Shown: in pieces, positions 1 through 9,281 of the stretch | Numbering within the stretch: the first letter of the stretch is position 1 | Layout: each line of letters starts with the position of its first letter | NCBI RefSeq assembly: GCF_013487865.1 | Contig: NZ_CP047409.1 | Location: forward strand, 248,001-312,000 | DNA: 64,000 bases | DNA from: Lactobacillus johnsonii | Lineage (GTDB): Bacteria; Bacillota; Bacilli; Lactobacillales; Lactobacillaceae | Direction: 5' to 3' | Notes under the pieces: model-generated | What the model saw: only the letters and a program-made list of their open reading frames with translations | Told to the model about the DNA's origin: nothing | Database searches by the model: none | Program-made: the position numbers and the translations under genes

Positions 1-375
1 CCAAAGGCAAATGTTGCTGAAGTTATGAACATTATTGGTGATGTAAAAGGCAAGCGTGCCATTATTATTGATGATATGATCGATACTGCTGGTACTATTA
101 CTTTAGCATCTCAAGCTTTAATGGATGCTGGTGCAACTGAAGTTTATGCTTCCGCTACTCATGCTGTTTTATCAGGTCCTGCAATTGAACGCTTGAATAA
201 TTCACCAATTAAGAAATTGATCTTAACTGATTCAATTAACCAACCTGAAGAAAAAGATTTATCTAAGGCTGAAATTGTTTCTGTTGGACCATTAATGGGT
301 GAAGCAATTAAATTGATCCAAGAACATAAACCGGTTAGTCCACTATTTAATACTCGTTTCCAATCCCATAATTAA
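1..375 (+). CDS. prs: Ribose-phosphate pyrophosphokinase, C-terminal part (cut by window start)
   Basis: The reading frame is open from base 1, so the gene begins outside the window and only about 124 C-terminal residues are seen. The stretch [17 protein letters not shown] is the PRPP-binding loop of PRPP synthase. The enzyme makes 5-phosphoribosyl-1-pyrophosphate from ribose-5-phosphate and ATP for purine, pyrimidine and amino acid synthesis in the cytosol. The ending PLFNTRF resembles the usual Prs C terminus. A strong hairpin terminator follows 12 bases after the stop. Confidence 0.93.
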   Translation, partial: PKANVAEVMNIIGDVKGKRAIIIDDMIDTAGTITLASQALMDAGATEVYASATHAVLSGPAIERLNNSPIKKLILTDSINQPEEKDLSKAEIVSVGPLMGEAIKLIQEHKPVSPLFNTRFQSHN

Positions 376-386
376 GTAATAAAAAC

Positions 387-416
387 CAATATCTATGTAC
401 TTAGGTATTGTTTTTT
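387..416 (+). terminator. Rho-independent terminator after prs
   Basis: Nine-base-pair stem (CAATATCTA with TAGGTATTG, one G-U pair), six-base loop, then six T. Confidence 0.85.
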
Positions 417-450
417 AAAAATAAAAGCTATACTTTTATTTTTAAAAATG

Positions 451-489
451 AAAAAAGCGTTTACATATTTCCGATAATTAAGGTAGTAT
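451..489 (+). promoter_or_regulatory. malR promoter with overlapping cre-like site
   Basis: A -35 TTTACA (460-465) and a -10 TAGTAT (484-489) are 18 bases apart. The -35 lies inside AAAAAAGCGTTTACAT (451-466), which matches the CcpA cre consensus WTGNAANCGNWNNCAW at all but two fixed positions. This suggests carbon catabolite control of the regulator gene. The cre call is by eye. Confidence 0.5.
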
Positions 490-526
490 ATAAACTATAC
501 AGTTTTAAAGAGGGAACTATGGGAAT

Positions 527-1471
527 ATGACTACTTTATCTGATGTAGCAAAAAAAGCTAGTGTATCTAAGATGACAGTATCACGGGTTATTAATCATCC
601 GCAACAGGTGACGCCCGAATTAAGAAAAATTGTGGAAAAAGCAATGGAGCAATTGAATTATCATCCCAATTCAATTGCGAGTGCTTTAGCTCATAATCGG
701 ACGAATGTGGTTAAATTGGTAATTTTAGAAGATATTGATACAACCGAGCCGTACTATATGAATCTACTTTTTGGAATTGCTAAGGGACTAAGCAAAAAAC
801 ACTACGCGATTCAATTAGCCACAGATAGGGATGTTGGCGGAGGAGACGGCTACATTATAACTGGTGGGCGAGCAACGGATGCAGAATGGTTAGATCAATT
901 AGATAAACCTTTTGTTTTATTTGGAGAAAATCGCTACGGTTATGATTTTATTGATACAGATAACAAGTTAGGTGAACAGCTGGCTACACAGTATGCACTT
1001 AATAAAAATTATCAATCAATTGTTTTCATTGGAATTGATGAAAAAGAGCCGTTTGAATACTCAAGAGAAGCTGGCTATATCAACACACTTCAGAAACATA
1101 ATATGATTCCAAAAATTTTTCGAATCCAAAACCATAGTAGTCTGGCTGAAAAGTTAATTATTAGCAATTGGAGAAAGTTTGCGCCAAATACATGCTTTAT
1201 TTGTGCTAGTGATCGAATCGCAGTGGGCGTAGTACGAGCTATACAAAGAAAGAATGGAAATATTCCTCGGGATTTTGGTGTGATTGGTTTTGACGGGGTC
1301 TTGTTAGATCAAGTTTCTAATCCTAAATTGACTACAGTTAAGCAAAATCTATTTAAGCTTGGTGAACTATTAGCTGGGATGATTCTACAAAAAATAAAAC
1401 AAGATGGAGCTCAACAAGGTGAGGTTTTGATTGAACCAGAATTAATACAAAGTGAATCTACAAGAAATTAG
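527..1471 (+). CDS. malR: LacI-family maltose operon regulator
   Basis: 314-residue LacI/GalR-family protein. The N-terminal helix-turn-helix and hinge are clear (LSDVAKKASVSKMTVSRVIN, then a hinge near YHPNSIASALA), followed by a periplasmic-binding-like sensor domain to residue 314. It is somewhat short for the family (usually 330-340). It stands alone between two terminators, immediately upstream of the maltodextrin genes, so control of that locus by a maltodextrin-derived ligand is inferred. Its likely operators are the palindromes at 1499-1512 and 5029-5042. The ATG at 527 follows AGAGGG at 12 bases spacing, slightly long. Confidence 0.85.
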   Translation: MTTLSDVAKKASVSKMTVSRVINHPQQVTPELRKIVEKAMEQLNYHPNSIASALAHNRTNVVKLVILEDIDTTEPYYMNLLFGIAKGLSKKHYAIQLATDRDVGGGDGYIITGGRATDAEWLDQLDKPFVLFGENRYGYDFIDTDNKLGEQLATQYALNKNYQSIVFIGIDEKEPFEYSREAGYINTLQKHNMIPKIFRIQNHSSLAEKLIISNWRKFAPNTCFICASDRIAVGVVRAIQRKNGNIPRDFGVIGFDGVLLDQVSNPKLTTVKQNLFKLGELLAGMILQKIKQDGAQQGEVLIEPELIQSESTRN

Positions 1472-1499
1472 GAAGCTGTTTAGTCAGCTTCCTTTTTTT
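1470..1499 (+). terminator. Terminator after malR
   Basis: AGGAAGCTG pairs perfectly with CAGCTTCCT across a six-base loop, followed by a run of T. Confidence 0.92.
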
Positions 1500-1512
1500 G
1501 ATACCGGTAACA
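1499..1512 (+). promoter_or_regulatory. Candidate MalR operator, copy 1
   Basis: TGATACCGGTAACA is a 14-bp palindrome with one mismatched pair and the central CG typical of LacI-family operators. The same 14 bases recur at 5029-5042, again directly after a terminator and before a cre-containing promoter. MalR as the binder is an inference from position and symmetry. Confidence 0.6.
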
Positions 1513-1523
1513 TATAAAATATA

Positions 1524-1553
1524 TTGTAAGCGCTTAAAATGATTGCTTAAAAT
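1524..1553 (+). promoter_or_regulatory. Promoter of the first maltodextrin unit with embedded cre
   Basis: -35 TTGTAA (1524-1529) and -10 TAAAAT (1548-1553), 18-base spacing. The cre-like TGTAAGCGCTTAAA (1525-1538) covers the -35, so CcpA would block RNA polymerase when a preferred sugar is present. Confidence 0.6.
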
Positions 1554-1576
1554 AAAAGCTATGGAGGAAGTTTATT

Positions 1577-3232
1577 ATGAGACATTGGTATGATCAAGCA
1601 ATTATTTATCAAATTTATCCGAAGTCTTTCCAAGATTCTAATAGTGACGGTATTGGTGACTTAAATGGAATAAGAAAGAGAATACCGTATTTAAAGGAAT
1701 TAGGAATCAATGCTGTTTGGCTAAATCCAATTTTTGTTTCTCCACAAGTGGATAATGGTTATGATGTATCAAATTATTTTGCTATTGATCCAAAGATGGG
1801 AACAATGGAGGATATGGATAACTTAATTAAAGAGATGCATGAGGCTGGTATTCATGTGATTATGGATTTTGTATTAAACCATACGTCTGACCAGCATCCC
1901 TGGTTTCAAGATGCTATAAAAAATCTAGAAAGTATCTATCGTGACTATTATATTTTTGCTGGAGAAAACAATCAGCGTCCAAATAATTGGGGAAGTTTTT
2001 TTGGTGGGAGTGTTTGGGAAAAGGATCCTGCAGGTACCGGACAATTTTATTTTCATCTTTTTGATAAAAGAATGCCTGATTTGAATTGGAATAATCCAGA
2101 AGTTAGACATGCAATGACTGAGATTGCAAAATATTGGCTAGAAAAGGGAATTGATGGATTAAGACTAGATGCATTTATTCATATTGCAAAAGCAGATTTA
2201 AGACAGAATTTTCCGGTTAATTGTAAAGATGAAGAGCCAGTGATTGCAGAACCATTTTTTGCTAATTTACCACAAGTTCAAAAATGGATGCGACCGTTTT
2301 GTGAGGAAATAAAGCAAGATTATCCTGATGCATTACTTTTAGGAGAAGCAGCAAGTGCAAATGTGAATTTAGCTGTGGATTATACAAATAAGGATAATCA
2401 TTTAATGGATAGCGTAATTACTTTTAGATATTTTACTGAAGATCAGAGCAAAATTGATCCTAGTTTTTTGAGTAATTATCAACCTAAACCATTAGATTGG
2501 ATTAAATTTAAACAAAATCAAACTATTTGGCAACAAACCTTAAGTGGAATTTCTAAGCCTACTCTTTATTGGAATAATCATGATATGGCAAGGCTTGCAA
2601 CCAGGATTGCTAAAAATGATACTCAAGCAAGAAGTTTGGCTATGTTGATGTACTTACAATGCGGTATTCCAATCATTTATTATGGTGAAGAGTTAGGAAT
2701 GAGAAATTTACAGTTTGAAAATGTCAATGATTTTCAAGATGATACTGTAAAAGAGTTTGTAAAGAGTGCAGAAAAAGCAGGCGTACCTTCAAAAGAAGCA
2801 TTGTTAATGGTAAGTAAAATCCATAAACTTCCTGCTCGAGGTCCAATGCCATGGGATAACGAAAGAAATAATGGCTTTACAGATAAAGAACCTTGGCTTA
2901 AAGGTAAAAAGCTTGATGAGACAAATGCAGCTGATGAAATAGCAGATGATAGTAGTATGTTTAACTTTTACAAAAAGCTTATTAGCTTGAAAAAAGAACA
3001 ACTATTTCAAGATGGCAATTATTATTTATGGTCAACGTCAGATGGAAGCTACGTCTATGAGCGTAATTTAAAAGACAAAAAAGCTCTTGTTGCTGTTTCT
3101 TTGAGTCAAGAACCGATTGAAATTGAAGTAGGAAAAGAATTTAGTAGTGAAAGATTATCAGCTGGTCAATATGATTTAACGGCAGGAAAATTACACCTAG
3201 AGCCATATGCCGGAGTAGTATTAGAAAATTAA
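1577..3232 (+). CDS. GH13_31 alpha-glucosidase (alpha-1,4-type signature)
   Basis: 551-residue member of GH13 subfamily 31, which hydrolyses terminal alpha-glucosidic bonds of short malto- or isomalto-oligosaccharides in the cytosol. A (beta/alpha)8 barrel begins at WYDQAIIYQIYPKSF. Catalytic residues are nucleophile D198 (GLRLDAF), acid/base E257 (LLGEAAS) and D336 (NNHDMAR). The residue after the nucleophile is Ala; in this family Ala or Thr there goes with alpha-1,4 preference and Val with alpha-1,6. The paralogue at 12826 has Val. GGAGG lies 9 bases before the ATG. It is co-directional with the amylase 19 bases downstream. Exact substrate is not settled by sequence. Confidence 0.85.
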   Translation: MRHWYDQAIIYQIYPKSFQDSNSDGIGDLNGIRKRIPYLKELGINAVWLNPIFVSPQVDNGYDVSNYFAIDPKMGTMEDMDNLIKEMHEAGIHVIMDFVLNHTSDQHPWFQDAIKNLESIYRDYYIFAGENNQRPNNWGSFFGGSVWEKDPAGTGQFYFHLFDKRMPDLNWNNPEVRHAMTEIAKYWLEKGIDGLRLDAFIHIAKADLRQNFPVNCKDEEPVIAEPFFANLPQVQKWMRPFCEEIKQDYPDALLLGEAASANVNLAVDYTNKDNHLMDSVITFRYFTEDQSKIDPSFLSNYQPKPLDWIKFKQNQTIWQQTLSGISKPTLYWNNHDMARLATRIAKNDTQARSLAMLMYLQCGIPIIYYGEELGMRNLQFENVNDFQDDTVKEFVKSAEKAGVPSKEALLMVSKIHKLPARGPMPWDNERNNGFTDKEPWLKGKKLDETNAADEIADDSSMFNFYKKLISLKKEQLFQDGNYYLWSTSDGSYVYERNLKDKKALVAVSLSQEPIEIEVGKEFSSERLSAGQYDLTAGKLHLEPYAGVVLEN

Positions 3233-3251
3233 AAAGATTGAGGAATAAAAT

Positions 3252-4976
3252 ATGCAACTTGCAGCTTTAAAACACAGAACTGAAAGTGAAGATTGTTTTG
3301 TTATTGATCATTCACACGTAAAAATTAGACTTCATACAGCAAAAGATGATGTAGAAAAAGTAATTGTTCATTACACGGATAACTATCTCCCACCAAAACA
3401 AGCTAAGGAACTTGAAATGGAAAAAATAGGTAGTGGTCAAGTTAATGATTACTGGGGAGCAACTTTAACTGCGCCTTATCATCGGATTAAATATACTTTT
3501 GAAATAATTGGAAAAGATGGAAATCATTATATCTTTGGTGACCGTAGTATTGAAAACTTTAGCGATGAAAAATTAAGAGAAGATGGAATGTATTTTAAAG
3601 TTCCATACTTTCATGATATTGATCGAATCAAAACACCAAAATGGCTTAAAGATGTTGTTTGGTATCAAATTTTTCCAGAGCGTTTTGCTAATGGAGATAA
3701 AAGTAATGACCCAGCAAATGTTAAGGAGTGGAATCCGGAAGATCATCCAGGCAGAGAAGATTTTTATGGAGGAGACTTACAGGGAGTTTTAGATCATCTA
3801 GATGATCTACAGAAGTTAGGAGTTACAGGACTATATTTCTGCCCAATTTTTAAAGCGAGTTCTAATCATAAATATGACACAATAGACTATTTACAAGTAG
3901 ATCCAGCTTTCGGAGACAAGGATTTATTTGCAAAAGTAGTTAATGAAGCACATAAGCGTGGCATGAAAGTAATGCTTGATGCTGTATTTAATCACTTAGG
4001 TGACCAATCAATGCAGTGGCAAGATGTGGTTAAAAATGGCGAAAAATCACGTTTTAAAGATTGGTTCCACATTAATTCATATCCTGTTGAACCATATCGT
4101 GACCCAAGTAAAGGTGAGAAAAATCCACCGTATGAAACTTTTGCCTTTGAAAAGCATATGCCTAAGTTAAATACGGCTAATCCAGAAGTACAGGACTTCT
4201 TATTAGAAATTGCGACCTACTGGGTAAAATATTTTGATATTGATGCATGGCGTCTAGATGTTGCAAATGAAGTTGACCATCATTTCTGGAAGAGATTCCA
4301 TGATGAATTAATTAAAATAAAGCCTGATTTCTATATTGTTGGTGAAATATGGCATTCAGCTCGTCCATGGCTTCAGGGAGATCAATTTACAGGTGTCATG
4401 AATTATCCATATACTTTACAAATTGAAGATCATTTCTTCAAGCATAAAATGGATGCTAAAGACCTAAGTGAACACTTAACTGATCAGCTAATGATGTATC
4501 CTGATATGGTGGACCAGGCTATGATGAATATGCTTGATTCCCATGATACGGCTAGAATTTTAACTTTAGCAAAAGACAATCAAGATTTAGCTTTACAAGC
4601 AGTTGCGTATGAATTTGTTCAACCTGGAGTGCCATGTATTTACTATGGAACAGAGATGGGAATGAGAGGCGATAATGATCCGGATTGTCGCAAACCAATG
4701 GATTGGAGCAAGCTCGAAGGACCAGTATGGCAAAGAGTCCATGAATTAGTGAAATTCAGACTTGATCATAGCGATACTTTGAATAAAGGTACTGTTAAGT
4801 TAACGGTAACAGAAAAAGGTCTCTTAAAAGTTGAACGAACAGGCAAAGAAACAATAAAGGCCTACTATAACACAGGTAAAAAAGGTATTAAAATTGATAA
4901 AACAGCAGTACTTAGTCAGAACTATAAATCGGAAGTATTAGCACCAGATGGCTTTTTGATCGAGGTTGAAGCTTAA
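3252..4976 (+). CDS. Maltogenic amylase / neopullulanase / cyclomaltodextrinase (GH13_20)
   Basis: 574 residues. An N-terminal CBM34-like beta domain (about 1-120) precedes the GH13 barrel, the arrangement typical of subfamily 20, in which the N domain helps form the dimeric active site. Catalytic residues are D336 (WRLDVANEVDHHFW), E365 (IVGEIWHSARPW) and D432 (DSHDTARI). No signal peptide is visible, so it acts on imported maltodextrins or cyclodextrins inside the cell. It is translated from the same message as the alpha-glucosidase and ends in a strong terminator. Maltogenic amylase and neopullulanase activities overlap in this family and cannot be separated here. Confidence 0.88.
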   Translation: MQLAALKHRTESEDCFVIDHSHVKIRLHTAKDDVEKVIVHYTDNYLPPKQAKELEMEKIGSGQVNDYWGATLTAPYHRIKYTFEIIGKDGNHYIFGDRSIENFSDEKLREDGMYFKVPYFHDIDRIKTPKWLKDVVWYQIFPERFANGDKSNDPANVKEWNPEDHPGREDFYGGDLQGVLDHLDDLQKLGVTGLYFCPIFKASSNHKYDTIDYLQVDPAFGDKDLFAKVVNEAHKRGMKVMLDAVFNHLGDQSMQWQDVVKNGEKSRFKDWFHINSYPVEPYRDPSKGEKNPPYETFAFEKHMPKLNTANPEVQDFLLEIATYWVKYFDIDAWRLDVANEVDHHFWKRFHDELIKIKPDFYIVGEIWHSARPWLQGDQFTGVMNYPYTLQIEDHFFKHKMDAKDLSEHLTDQLMMYPDMVDQAMMNMLDSHDTARILTLAKDNQDLALQAVAYEFVQPGVPCIYYGTEMGMRGDNDPDCRKPMDWSKLEGPVWQRVHELVKFRLDHSDTLNKGTVKLTVTEKGLLKVERTGKETIKAYYNTGKKGIKIDKTAVLSQNYKSEVLAPDGFLIEVEA

Positions 4977-4985
4977 TGTATGAAC

Positions 4986-5016
4986 AAAAAAGCAGCAATA
5001 AGATGCTGCTTTTTTT
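4986..5016 (+). terminator. Terminator after the amylase gene
   Basis: AAAAAAGCAGCA pairs perfectly with TGCTGCTTTTTT across six bases, with more T following. It separates the first maltodextrin unit from the mapA unit. Confidence 0.92.
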
Positions 5017-5028
5017 CTTATAATTTTT

Positions 5029-5042
5029 TGATACCGGTAACA
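5029..5042 (+). promoter_or_regulatory. Candidate MalR operator, copy 2
   Basis: Exact repeat of the 14-bp palindrome TGATACCGGTAACA found at 1499-1512, in the same position relative to terminator and promoter. Confidence 0.6.
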
Positions 5043-5054
5043 TGAAAACAAATA

Positions 5055-5083
5055 TTGTTAAGCGCTTTCAATAATTAGATAAT
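5055..5083 (+). promoter_or_regulatory. mapA operon promoter with embedded cre
   Basis: -35 TTGTTA (5055-5060) and -10 GATAAT (5078-5083), 17-base spacing. TGTTAAGCGCTTTCA (5057-5070) over the -35 is a near-symmetric cre-like element, so catabolite repression by CcpA is likely. Confidence 0.65.
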
Positions 5084-5128
5084 AGATTTGTAAATAAAAA
5101 GACTTCACGAAAGTGATGGAGAATGATA

Positions 5129-7399
5129 ATGAAGAGAATTTTTGAGGTTGATCCTTGGAAAGTAACAACACATGAATTTTCCAAGGAAGATAAAAGATTA
5201 CAAGAAAGTATTACAGCAATTGGTAACGACTATATGGGAATGAGAGGAAACTTTGAGGAGGGTTACTCTGGTGACACGCTTCAAGGAACATACTTAGCAG
5301 GTGTGTGGTTCCCAGATAAGACAGTTGTTGGTTGGTGGAAGAATGGATACCCAAAGTACTTTGGTAAGACACCAAATGCTCCAAGTTTTATTGGAATCGG
5401 GATCACTGTCAACGGTGAAAAAATTGATTTAGCTAAAGTGAAATTTAGTGATTTTGAATTATCACTTGATATGCATCAAGGACTTCTTTCAAGAAGTTTT
5501 ATCTATGAAGGTAAAGATGTCAAAGTTAAATTTGAATTTGAACGTTTTCTCCATATTGTACAAAAAGAAGCTGCTTTAATTAAGGTAAAAGCTACGGTAC
5601 TTGAGGGAAAGGCTAAGATTGATTTTGATTCTACTTTAGATGGAACAGTTGTTAACGAAGATAGTAACTATGATGAATGCTTCTGGATTCCACTTGGTGA
5701 GAATAAGGATACAAAAACTATTCAGGTAAAAACTAAGCCTAATTCTTATGAAGTGCCTCAATTCACAGTTTTACTTCAAGAATCTTTACGCCACAATGGT
5801 GAGCTAATTCAAACTGAAGTTTCTACTAAAGAAGCCAAGTTAAGCGAAAAGTTTTCAGTCGAATTAAGTGAAGGACAAAGCTACGAATTTGAAAAAGACG
5901 TTATTGTTATAACAAGTAGAGATGTTGAAGAAAAAGATCAAGCAAGTGTTGCTGAAGATTTAATGAATAAGCTTCAATCAAAGAGCTTTGAAGAAAACTT
6001 AGCTGACCATACTGCTGAATGGCAAAAACGTTGGGATATGAGTGATGTTGAAATTTCTGGTGATGCAGCAGCACAACAGGGGATTAGATTTAATATTGCT
6101 CAATTGTTCATGACATACTACGGTGAAGATGAACGCTTGAACGTTGGTCCTAAAGGATTTACTGGTGAAAAATACGGTGGTGCTACTTATTGGGATACTG
6201 AGGCTTACATCGTTCCAATGTACTTAGGAATTACTAACCCAAGCGTTACTAAAGCTCTTCTTCAATATCGTCATAATCAATTACCAGGAGCATATCACAA
6301 TGCTAAAGAACAAGGCCTTCCAGGTGCATTGTTCCCAATGGTAACTTTCAATGGTATTGAATGTCATAACGAATGGGAAATTACTTTTGAAGAAATTCAC
6401 AGAAATGCTGATATTCCACATGCGATTGCTATGTATACCGAATATACGGGCGATGATAGCTATGTTAAGAATGAAGGTATGGATGTCTTAGTTGGAACTG
6501 CAAGATTCTGGGCAGCTCGAGTTCATTGGTCTAAGTGGCGTAACAAGTATGTAATGCATGGTGTTACCGGACCAAATGAATATGAAAATAATGTAAATAA
6601 TAACTGGTTTACTAATACTATGGCAAGATGGCTTCTGAAATATACACTAGAGCGTTTGCCGCTTGCAACTAAGGAAGCACAAGAACGAGTTCATGTTACT
6701 GAAGAAGAAAAAGAAAAGTGGCAAGACATTGTTGATAAGATTTATCTACCGGAAGACAAGGAATTAGGTATTTTCTTACAACAAGATGATTTTCTTGATA
6801 AAGAGATTCGTCCCGTTAGTGAAATTGAAGATCAACGTCCTATTAACCAACATTGGTCTTGGGATAAGATCTTAAGATCACCATTTATTAAACAAGCTGA
6901 TGTTTTGCAAGGTATCTATTTCTTCCCAGAAAACTATACTAAGGATCAAAAAGAAAAGAACTTTGATTTCTATGAACCTTTAACTGTTCATGAAAGTTCA
7001 CTTTCACCTTCAATTCACTCAGTTTTAGCTGCTGAATTAGGAAAGAAAGATAAGGCAGTTGAACTGTATGAAAGAACTGCAAGACTTGATTTAGATAATT
7101 ACAACAATGATACAGTTGATGGTTTGCATATTACTTCGATGAGTGGATCATGGTTAGCTATTGTTCAGGGATTTGCTGGAATGAGATACGATCATGACCA
7201 ATTGAAATTTAAGCCATTTATTCCAGATAACTGGGATCACTATAGCTTTAAGATTAACTACCGTGGTCGTTTAATTAAAGTTTATGTTGATCATCAAGAA
7301 ACCAAGATCTCTTTACTTGAAGGTAAAGATCTAGAAATTCTTGTTAATGATAAGAAGGTAATGCTTAAAGAAGGTGAAAGTGAATGCTTAAAGGACTAA
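5129..7399 (+). CDS. mapA: Maltose phosphorylase (GH65)
   Basis: 756 residues, the usual length for GH65. The enzyme phosphorolyses maltose to glucose and beta-glucose-1-phosphate. The signature TGPNEYENNVNNNW contains the general acid E484, matching the catalytic Glu of Lactobacillus brevis maltose phosphorylase. Two in-frame ATGs exist; the second (5129) is chosen because GATGGAG lies 7 bases before it, while the first (5123) is only one base from that ribosome binding site. The end overlaps pgmB by 16 bases, suggesting coupled translation. The product is passed to the next enzyme, PgmB. Confidence 0.93.
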   Translation: MKRIFEVDPWKVTTHEFSKEDKRLQESITAIGNDYMGMRGNFEEGYSGDTLQGTYLAGVWFPDKTVVGWWKNGYPKYFGKTPNAPSFIGIGITVNGEKIDLAKVKFSDFELSLDMHQGLLSRSFIYEGKDVKVKFEFERFLHIVQKEAALIKVKATVLEGKAKIDFDSTLDGTVVNEDSNYDECFWIPLGENKDTKTIQVKTKPNSYEVPQFTVLLQESLRHNGELIQTEVSTKEAKLSEKFSVELSEGQSYEFEKDVIVITSRDVEEKDQASVAEDLMNKLQSKSFEENLADHTAEWQKRWDMSDVEISGDAAAQQGIRFNIAQLFMTYYGEDERLNVGPKGFTGEKYGGATYWDTEAYIVPMYLGITNPSVTKALLQYRHNQLPGAYHNAKEQGLPGALFPMVTFNGIECHNEWEITFEEIHRNADIPHAIAMYTEYTGDDSYVKNEGMDVLVGTARFWAARVHWSKWRNKYVMHGVTGPNEYENNVNNNWFTNTMARWLLKYTLERLPLATKEAQERVHVTEEEKEKWQDIVDKIYLPEDKELGIFLQQDDFLDKEIRPVSEIEDQRPINQHWSWDKILRSPFIKQADVLQGIYFFPENYTKDQKEKNFDFYEPLTVHESSLSPSIHSVLAAELGKKDKAVELYERTARLDLDNYNNDTVDGLHITSMSGSWLAIVQGFAGMRYDHDQLKFKPFIPDNWDHYSFKINYRGRLIKVYVDHQETKISLLEGKDLEILVNDKKVMLKEGESECLKD

Positions 7400-8046
7400 T
7401 TTTTGACTTAGATGGAGTTTTAACAAATTCAGCTGTCTACCATTTAACTGCTTGGAATAATTTAGCTAAGGAATTAGGGATTAACTTAACGGATGATCAA
7501 CTTGATAGCTTAAGGGGTATTTCAAGAATGGATTCTTTAAATCTAATTTTGAAATATGGCGATCAGGAAGATAAATATTCTGAAGCAGAAAAAGAAAAGT
7601 TTGCAGCAGAAAAGAATACTAAATTTGTTGAACAAGTTGAAAAAATGACGCCAGCAGATATTTTGCCAGGTATTCCAGAACTACTTAGTGATGCAAAGAA
7701 GCAAAACTTAAAAATGGTTATTGCTTCTGCCTCAAAAAATGCACCTAAGATTTTAACAAAGTTAGGAATTATGGATGAATTTGATGGCATTGTTGATCCA
7801 GCAACACTTCATCGCGGAAAACCAGATCCAGAAATTTATGAAAAGGCACAGGAATTGGCTGGTTTGAATGCAGACGAAGTAATTAGTTTTGAAGATGCTC
7901 AAGCCGGTGTTCAATCAATTAAAAGTGCTGGTCAATTTGCAGTTGGAATTGGGAATAAAGAGGCCTTGAAAGAGGCTGATTATATTGTTCCAACTACTAA
8001 AGAATTGAAACTTTCAGAAATTGAATCAGTTTTTAATAAAAAATAA
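7384..8046 (+). CDS. pgmB: Beta-phosphoglucomutase
   Basis: 220-residue HAD-superfamily enzyme with the motif FDLDGVLTNS, giving nucleophile D8 and acid/base D10 as in the Lactococcus enzyme. It converts beta-glucose-1-phosphate, the product of MapA, to glucose-6-phosphate. The helical cap domain (about 15-90) carries DSLRGISR, and DPEIYEKAQEL plus SFEDAQAG are the other HAD motifs. It starts inside the end of mapA in another frame, a common arrangement for this pair. Confidence 0.94.
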   Translation: MLKGLIFDLDGVLTNSAVYHLTAWNNLAKELGINLTDDQLDSLRGISRMDSLNLILKYGDQEDKYSEAEKEKFAAEKNTKFVEQVEKMTPADILPGIPELLSDAKKQNLKMVIASASKNAPKILTKLGIMDEFDGIVDPATLHRGKPDPEIYEKAQELAGLNADEVISFEDAQAGVQSIKSAGQFAVGIGNKEALKEADYIVPTTKELKLSEIESVFNKK

Positions 8047-8066
8047 GAGGGAAGTAGGGAAAGAGA

Positions 8067-9170
8067 ATGGTTGAAGTAGATTTAAACCATATCTATAAAA
8101 AGTACGAAGGAAATGATAAATATTCAGTTAATGACTTTGATTTACATATCAAAGATAAGGAATTTATCGTTTTTGTTGGACCATCTGGTTGTGGTAAATC
8201 AACTACTTTGAGAATGGTTGCCGGTCTAGAAGATATTTCTAAAGGTACTTTAGAGATTGACCATAAGGTAATGAATGATGTTGCACCAAAAGATAGAGAC
8301 ATTGCCATGGTTTTCCAAAACTATGCTTTGTACCCTCATATGTCCATTTACGACAACATGGCTTTTGGATTAAAGCTTCGTCACTATAAGAAAGATGAAA
8401 TTGATAAGCGAGTTAAGCATGCAGCAGATATTTTAGGTTTATCAGAATATCTTGATAAAAAACCAGCTGAATTATCTGGTGGTCAAAGACAGCGTGTTGC
8501 CTTAGGACGGGCAATTGTCCGGGATGCTCCAATTTTCTTAATGGATGAACCTTTATCAAACTTGGATGCAAAATTACGTGTCACAATGCGTGCCGAAATT
8601 GCTAAGTTGCACCAAAATTTGGGAACTACTACGATTTACGTTACTCACGATCAAACTGAAGCCATGACTTTAGCAGATCGGGTAGTAGTTATGTCAGTGG
8701 GTAAAGTTCAACAAATTGGTACACCTCTAGAAGTTTACAATACACCAGTAAATATGTTTGTGGCTGGCTTTATTGGATCTCCTCAAATGAACTTCTTTAA
8801 TGTTCACTTTAAAGAAAATCGAATTAGCGACGGAAAAGGTCTAGATATCGAAATCCCTGAAGGTAAAGCAAAGATGCTTAAGGAAAAGGGCTATGAAGAT
8901 AAAGATTTAGTCTTTGGTATTCGTCCTGAAGATATTCATTCAGAGGAAGCTTTCCTTGAAACTTGGCCTAATTCAGTTGTTGAATCAACTGTTGTTGTTT
9001 CAGAGCTACTGGGCTCAACTATTCAGCTTTATCAAAAAGTTGATGGAACAGAATTTGTAGCCATTGTAAATGCCCGTGATTACCATACTCCAGGCGATAA
9101 AGTAAAAATGGGATTTGATGTTAATAAAGCCCACTTCTTTGATAAAGATACAACGAATGCCATTTGTTAA
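8067..9170 (+). CDS. msmK: ABC sugar importer ATPase (MsmK/MalK type)
   Basis: 367 residues. Walker [10 protein letters not shown] (38-46), Q-loop QNYALYPHM, signature LSGGQRQR, Walker [13 protein letters not shown] and switch His YVTHDQ are all present, followed by a C-terminal regulatory OB-fold (about 240-367). It energises the MalEFG maltodextrin importer encoded next and may also serve other sugar importers, as MsmK does in streptococci. AGGGAAAGAG sits directly before the ATG. It follows pgmB by 20 bases in the same operon. Confidence 0.93.
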   Translation: MVEVDLNHIYKKYEGNDKYSVNDFDLHIKDKEFIVFVGPSGCGKSTTLRMVAGLEDISKGTLEIDHKVMNDVAPKDRDIAMVFQNYALYPHMSIYDNMAFGLKLRHYKKDEIDKRVKHAADILGLSEYLDKKPAELSGGQRQRVALGRAIVRDAPIFLMDEPLSNLDAKLRVTMRAEIAKLHQNLGTTTIYVTHDQTEAMTLADRVVVMSVGKVQQIGTPLEVYNTPVNMFVAGFIGSPQMNFFNVHFKENRISDGKGLDIEIPEGKAKMLKEKGYEDKDLVFGIRPEDIHSEEAFLETWPNSVVESTVVVSELLGSTIQLYQKVDGTEFVAIVNARDYHTPGDKVKMGFDVNKAHFFDKDTTNAIC

Positions 9171-9171
9171 C

Positions 9172-9244
9172 TTGCAGGAGAGGACGCTTCTGCAAAATAT
9201 TAATTAGGTTTACAACGAGTGTGAAACTTGGTTCACGGTTGTAA
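9172..9244 (+). other. Two hairpins between msmK and malE
   Basis: The first hairpin pairs TTGCAG (9172-9177) with CTGCAA (9190-9195), extended by two pairs. The second pairs TTACAAC (9210-9216) with GTTGTAA (9238-9244), with an inner GTGAA/TTCAC stem. Neither ends in a T run, so they are not ordinary terminators. A role in processing or stabilising the malE part of the message is an inference, based on binding-protein genes being expressed above their permease genes elsewhere. Confidence 0.55.
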
Positions 9245-9281
9245 TAATGTATTTAGCCAGTCATGGCTAGGAGGAAAAATC

